Of a DNA stretch of 64,000 nucleotides, positions 63,301 through 64,000 are shown one piece after another. Made by a program: the position numbers and the translations under genes. Below the pieces are notes generated by a model. That model was not told the DNA's origin, did not search any database, and worked only from the letters and a program-made list of their open reading frames with translations. The DNA comes from Segatella paludivivens DSM 17968 = JCM 13650 (GTDB lineage Bacteria > Bacteroidota > Bacteroidia > Bacteroidales > Bacteroidaceae), in contig NZ_KB890627.1 in the NCBI RefSeq assembly GCF_000373185.1, positions 62,001 through 126,000 on the forward strand, written 5' to 3'. How positions within the stretch are numbered: position 1 is the stretch's first letter; every line of letters starts with the position of its first letter.

Positions 63301-63735
63301 TCTATCAATTTGATTCATGTTTAAAGAGGTAACTGAACTTGTAAGATTTCTCTTGTCAATTTGTTGGTATCCTGTCACTACTACTTCTGCTGTCGTATGA
63401 CTATCGTCATCGTTCATTATAATTAGTGGTACTGATCCGTCTTTACCCACATTTTCTGTTACTGATTTACATCCTATGAATGAGCATATTACTTGCATGT
63501 GATTTGATCTTTTAACATGAAGTTCATAATGTCCCGTTTCATCTACAGATGTTCCTAATTTGGTGCCTGCAATTCTAATAGTAGCACCTACTAAGGGCTC
63601 TCCATTACTATAATTAACCCTGCCGCTTATTACAATATTTTCTTCTTTTGTCGTTTCTTGTGCATTAACATTGTTAGTTAGTAATGCAACAAAGAACATA
63701 ATCAGTAATAACGGAAACAATCTTTTTTTTCTCAT
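60394..63735 (-). CDS. susC: SusC/RagA-family TonB-linked outer-membrane transporter
   Basis: A 1113-residue transporter. It has a signal peptide (cleavage after NVNAQ, about residue 26), a carboxypeptidase-D-regulatory-like domain (VISGRVNYSNGEPLVGATIR), the plug with LWVVDGIIVSD near 192 and ATALYGTRAANGVIVVTTKK near 244, and a barrel ending in NPYYTISINVQF, the typical C-terminal aromatic residue. It is an energy-dependent importer with SusD. It heads the operon, with a promoter box at 63789. Confidence 0.96.
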   Translation of the reverse strand: MRKKRLFPLLLIMFFVALLTNNVNAQETTKEENIVISGRVNYSNGEPLVGATIRIAGTKLGTSVDETGHYELHVKRSNHMQVICSFIGCKSVTENVGKDGSVPLIIMNDDDSHTTAEVVVTGYQQIDKRNLTSSVTSLNMNQIDRPGISSLDKMLQGRIPDLVVTSSSSEVNAVPKIRIRGTSTLIGNREPLWVVDGIIVSDPVNLSADVINDPDYVNRIGNAISGINPQDIDRIDVLKDAAATALYGTRAANGVIVVTTKKGRAGKPVISYNFNGTYRRRPRYSDRKIDLMNSQERTDISKYLVGMHYSYPNDMTYIGYEDAVNKYYNGTYSQDQFNTAVAKSETQNTDWFKLLTNDSFSADHSANISGGSDKFRYYASLGYTDDNDVINNNTNKRYTASTNLDFTITEKVKASMQLNIYHTNKQYDQDDISPIDYAYRTSRVLPAYNDDGSYFFYNKIASGLQGIMSYNILNELDNSYKKQTENGMKATVNLRYNPTDWLFFNGIMSYNTTNTNIEGWYGEKSWYAGNLRKTSLGVEPNEDSQMPFGGELSNNNVAQNNWTARIQGNVNKYFGSDSQHNINLAVGFEANSTHYNGDQYTQRGYYLDRGKKFVTSIPDKYKTYLTWLGTNVPTITDSKTNLLSVYGTLSYSYKQYFTVNANTRYDGSNKFGDRSNEKILPVWSTSGLANLKEIGHIKLKWLDAINWKVSYGEQGNMLDGQSPVLTLTKGSYDTHYTEMTSTTASNANPDLKWEKTHSFSTGFETSLFNNRLMLELEYYYKKTTDAFMNKTISDINGYTSYVVNSGEIINKGYNFSITAVPIQNKDWNWLVSASLSKVINKMKTSPGEDSYSLNDYLNGTAVINGQSLGTFYSYKFIGLNPEDGGPLFDDYQDRSNELLGLSKYQTFMKVLSKSGKRDPDITGSISSTLSYKNFRLGVLMDYAMGNKVRLFKVFGQGATINQSGPGNIYPEYNLNRALLNRWIKPGDEAWTNIPSILSKTSINYYKYDQHWSSGNQYQGVQIATDSYTMYDYSDIRVVSADYIRLASLSLTYELAEKLLPKLGLQRLAITAAGNNLYTLCNSKLKGQTPTQSGFSEVQLSDNPYYTISINVQF

Positions 63736-63788
63736 ACTAAATATGTTAGTGATAAATTCATAATTATGTATAATATTTGTATGGAGTG

Positions 63789-63796
63789 CAAAATTA
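63789..63796 (-). promoter_or_regulatory. SusCD operon promoter -7 box
   Basis: TAATTTTG on the minus strand, 54 bases upstream of susC. The sequence beyond it to the window end is AT-rich with no gene seen; an anti-sigma/ECF regulator is not visible here. Confidence 0.45.
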
Positions 63797-64000
63797 ATCT
63801 TTTTTTTGTAATTATATCTTTTTCCTCGTTTTTTTGCATTAAATGTTTGAAAATATACGGTTTTTAGTGTTATTGTGTAACTTATATTATGGTTTTTAAT
63901 TACATTGTGTATATTCTATATGTGAAAACTAAATATCATAGTCGTTTATTATTTGTTTCAATTTAATGATGCTAATTATTATAATTTTGCATATCATTTT

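Overview
The window is AT-rich chromosome from a Bacteroidales bacterium, most likely Prevotella/Segatella-like. The evidence is the SusC/SusD pair, the DUF4923 protein, TlpA/DUF4369 lipid-face proteins, many lipoprotein and Sec signal peptides, and the repeated Bacteroidetes -7 promoter box TAnnTTTG (TATCTTTG, TAACTTTG, TATATTTG) in front of most transcription units. I saw no rRNA, tRNA or CRISPR array.

Layout. 0-4 kb: the 3' end of a cytidine deaminase gene, then the lactate-utilisation operon lutABC and two small unknown genes. 4-6.5 kb (minus): enolase, flavodoxin, a small cupin, with a perfect palindromic operator upstream. 6.9-8.2 kb: a 1.3-kb inverted-repeat element (A) carrying a small secreted plug-like ORF interrupted by a G10 tract. 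8.5-13 kb: LuxR-type regulator, MATE exporter, short-chain dehydrogenase, methyltransferase and a HAD phosphatase remnant. 13.3-19 kb: a complete RND efflux operon. 19-24 kb: DUF4923 protein, lrgAB with a cytidylate-kinase-like gene, and an S9 exopeptidase. 24-29.8 kb: K+ channel, Fpg/Nei-like protein, several GNATs, a tautomerase, a MerR/GyrI regulator and gene remnants. 29.9-35.7 kb: a large arsenic operon (arsR, arsN-like GNAT, arsE, arsF, arsG, permease, arsC, ferredoxin, FmdE-like, acr3). 36-42.3 kb: PanE-like reductase, an outer-membrane receptor divergent from an AraC regulator, and a PoxB-type enzyme. 42.3-48 kb: an AT-rich accessory stretch with a second inverted-repeat element (B), decayed genes, two unrecognised proteins and a candidate non-coding RNA. 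48-54.6 kb (minus): a seven-gene HdrABC-FlxABCD redox complex. 55-63.7 kb (minus): a SusC/SusD operon that carries two thioredoxin-fold TlpA proteins and two lipoproteins but no glycoside hydrolase.

How it fits together. The metabolic core fits an anaerobe: iron-sulfur lactate oxidation, flavodoxin, a heterodisulfide-reductase-like complex probably linking NAD(H), ferredoxin and thiol/disulfide couples, and PoxB-type pyruvate metabolism. The arsenic operon covers sensing, arsenate reduction, arsenite extrusion, organoarsenical handling and acetylation.

The most unusual observations are elements A and B, which share an architecture (long inverted arms built from short repeated words, around an AGTGAT(T/A)A...T(T/A)ATCACT palindrome) but not arm sequence, and the G10 tract that appears to switch the reading frame of the small ORF inside element A. 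All alignments and identity statements are by eye.
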